A DNA stretch of 22,851 nucleotides from Patescibacteria group bacterium (lineage in GTDB: Bacteria; Patescibacteriota; WWE3; UBA101185; UBA10185): contig JAGPFW010000006.1 in assembly GCA_018056275.1 (NCBI GenBank), positions 1 to 22,851 of the forward strand. The letters run 5' to 3'. Position 1 is the first letter of the stretch. Each line of letters starts with the position of its first letter. Below, one piece after another: positions 21,827 to 22,851 of the stretch. Made by a program: the position numbers and the translations under genes. The notes below the pieces were generated by a model that made no database searches, had not been told where the DNA came from, and saw nothing but the letters and a program-made list of their open reading frames with translations.

Positions 21827-22602
21827 TATATGTTCGCAAAAAATCCTTAGAAAAAGCAGCAAAGAAAAAACCTAGGAGGTTCTATCTTGCTTTTAAGAAA
21901 GTAAAAAAAGCATTGTTGACTGGTTTTTTAGTATCCCTGCTTCTTTATGGAGTTTACTATGCCCTTTTTAGATCACCATTTTTTATTGTAAAAAGTTTGG
22001 AGATAAAAGGCGCATCTACATTTGTTAATTCTGTGGATCTTTGGAACTATGTCAAGCCAAAAACGCTTGATCAACGAATATTTTTGATTGATACAAAAAC
22101 CCTTTCTAAAGAAGTGAGCGAGATTTTTTTAGGTGCCAAATTCATTGAGGTCCAAAAAAGATACCCGTCTGGCATCATTGTTTTTGTTGAAGAAAGAGTA
22201 CCGTTAGCTTTATTAAAAAGTGACACACTTCCGGAATATTTTCTAGTTGATGAAGAGGGCTATCTTTTGGGTATTGTTGATCCCGACTACAAAAACCTTC
22301 CGATCATAAACTATGTTGGGGAGTTAAGAATAGGAGAGTTTGTTAATAGAGAGCTTGTCTCTACGTATTTTGACCTTATAGCTTCTTTAGCAGAAACTAA
22401 AATAAAATCATCTAGCATGTCTTTTCACAAAGATTATGTAAGCTTTTACACAAAAGAGGGGATACTTGTGTTGATAGATAATGAAAAAGATAAGTTTTTT
22501 GCCTTATCTACGCTTTCTCAACTTCTCAAATCGCTTGATTTTGAAGATAAAAATCCCAAATCCATAGATTTACGGTATGATAAAGTGGTAGTATCATACT
22601 AA
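21823..22602 (+). CDS. ftsQ: Cell division protein FtsQ (POTRA domain)
   Basis: Bitopic divisome protein linking early and late division proteins. 259 aa: a basic cytoplasmic tail with many Lys/Arg (1-30), one membrane helix (~32-50), a POTRA domain (~55-125: VKSLEIKGASTF ... FIEVQKRYPSGIIVFVEERVPLAL) and a beta-rich FtsQ/DivIB domain to the end. The typical phrase RxPxxIxVxVxERxPLAL is matched. The start ATGA overlaps the murG-like stop, implying translational coupling. It is followed by ftsA after nine bases. Confidence 0.9.
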   Translation: MIYVRKKSLEKAAKKKPRRFYLAFKKVKKALLTGFLVSLLLYGVYYALFRSPFFIVKSLEIKGASTFVNSVDLWNYVKPKTLDQRIFLIDTKTLSKEVSEIFLGAKFIEVQKRYPSGIIVFVEERVPLALLKSDTLPEYFLVDEEGYLLGIVDPDYKNLPIINYVGELRIGEFVNRELVSTYFDLIASLAETKIKSSSMSFHKDYVSFYTKEGILVLIDNEKDKFFALSTLSQLLKSLDFEDKNPKSIDLRYDKVVVSY

Positions 22603-22611
22603 TAGACTTTT

Positions 22612-22851
22612 ATGCCCAAGGAAAAAATAATTACAGGAATAGATGTTGGCTCCGAAAAAGTAAGCACTGCAATTGCAACAGTTTACGAAAATAAAATCTC
22701 CATTATAGGTGTTTCTGGTGCTGTACCTTCTAAGGGAATAAAACGAGGGTGTGTGGTTGATATTGATGAGGCTGTTGAGTCAATATCTACAAGCCTAGAG
22801 AGGGCAGAAAGAATGGCGGGTGTTTCTGTAGCAAATGCTTTTGTTACTATT
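22612..22851 (+). CDS. ftsA: Cell division protein FtsA, N-terminal 80 residues (cut by the window)
   Basis: Actin-like protein that tethers FtsZ to the membrane. The visible part has the phosphate-1 loop of the actin fold (ITGIDVGSEKVSTAIA), then GAVPSKGIKRGCVVDIDEAV and SISTSLERAERMAGV, which are characteristic of FtsA and its 1C subdomain entry. The frame is open to the window edge. It follows ftsQ by nine bases without a Shine-Dalgarno. Confidence 0.93.
   Translation, partial: MPKEKIITGIDVGSEKVSTAIATVYENKISIIGVSGAVPSKGIKRGCVVDIDEAVESISTSLERAERMAGVSVANAFVTI

Noticed and set aside
1..22851. CRISPR arrays, insertion sequences, rRNA or tRNA genes
   Set aside because: No regularly spaced repeats, transposase frames, or rRNA/tRNA cores were seen on either strand.

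Overview
The window looks like a chromosomal segment of an AT-rich (roughly 37-40% GC by eye), gene-dense bacterium with a reduced gene set. It is most likely a member of the Candidate Phyla Radiation (Patescibacteria), possibly of the Microgenomates/Katanobacteria (WWE3) type. The phylum call is inference from gene content and style: a shortened UvrC, a DedA-phosphoglycerate mutase fusion, a compressed dcw-like cluster without murC/murD/murB in view, and divergent Mur enzymes. No rRNA, tRNA, CRISPR array, insertion sequence or prophage was recognised.

Layout. (1) 1-2651: the tail of an unknown gene, enolase, and a convergent gene fusing a DedA membrane domain to a phosphoglycerate-mutase-like phosphatase, the enzyme step just before enolase. 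(2) 2725-10754: lexA diverges from uvrB; uvrB overlaps a class A penicillin-binding protein gene; then uvrA. (3) 10755-14011: an accessory-looking stretch with a small exported-protein gene under a very strong promoter that carries an inverted repeat (its reading frame appears broken or slipped at a run of eight G), a secreted transglutaminase-like protein on the minus strand, and an unknown helical 131-aa protein. (4) 14012-16001: uvrC, a holin-4-type membrane protein and secG. (5) 16109-22851: MurA-like, MraY-like, FtsW, an unknown 98-aa protein with an elaborate RNA leader, MurG-like, FtsQ and the start of FtsA.

How the genes work together. UvrA, UvrB and UvrC form the nucleotide excision repair system, and LexA is the likely SOS repressor. 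uvrA and uvrB share a promoter box, AAACCCGAA, that sits at the centre of an inverted repeat in both. The MurA-, MraY- and MurG-like proteins with FtsW, FtsQ, FtsA and the PBP describe lipid-linked cell-wall precursor synthesis and septation. The MurA-, MraY- and MurG-like proteins have replacements at positions regarded as catalytic or signature residues in the classical enzymes.

The most notable signals are: (a) a repeated architecture in which a -10 box (often extended, TGnTATACT or TGnTAAAAT) lies six bases before the start codon with no Shine-Dalgarno sequence, implying leaderless mRNAs for many housekeeping genes; (b) a contrasting class of three orphan genes with strong Shine-Dalgarno sites, their own promoters and hairpin terminators; (c) in the 98-aa gene, a leader attenuator plus a perfect 13-nt complementarity between the predicted mRNA 5' end and the 3' terminator hairpin; (d) the apparent frameshift at G8 in the small exported-protein gene; (e) the degenerate active sites of the Mur proteins.
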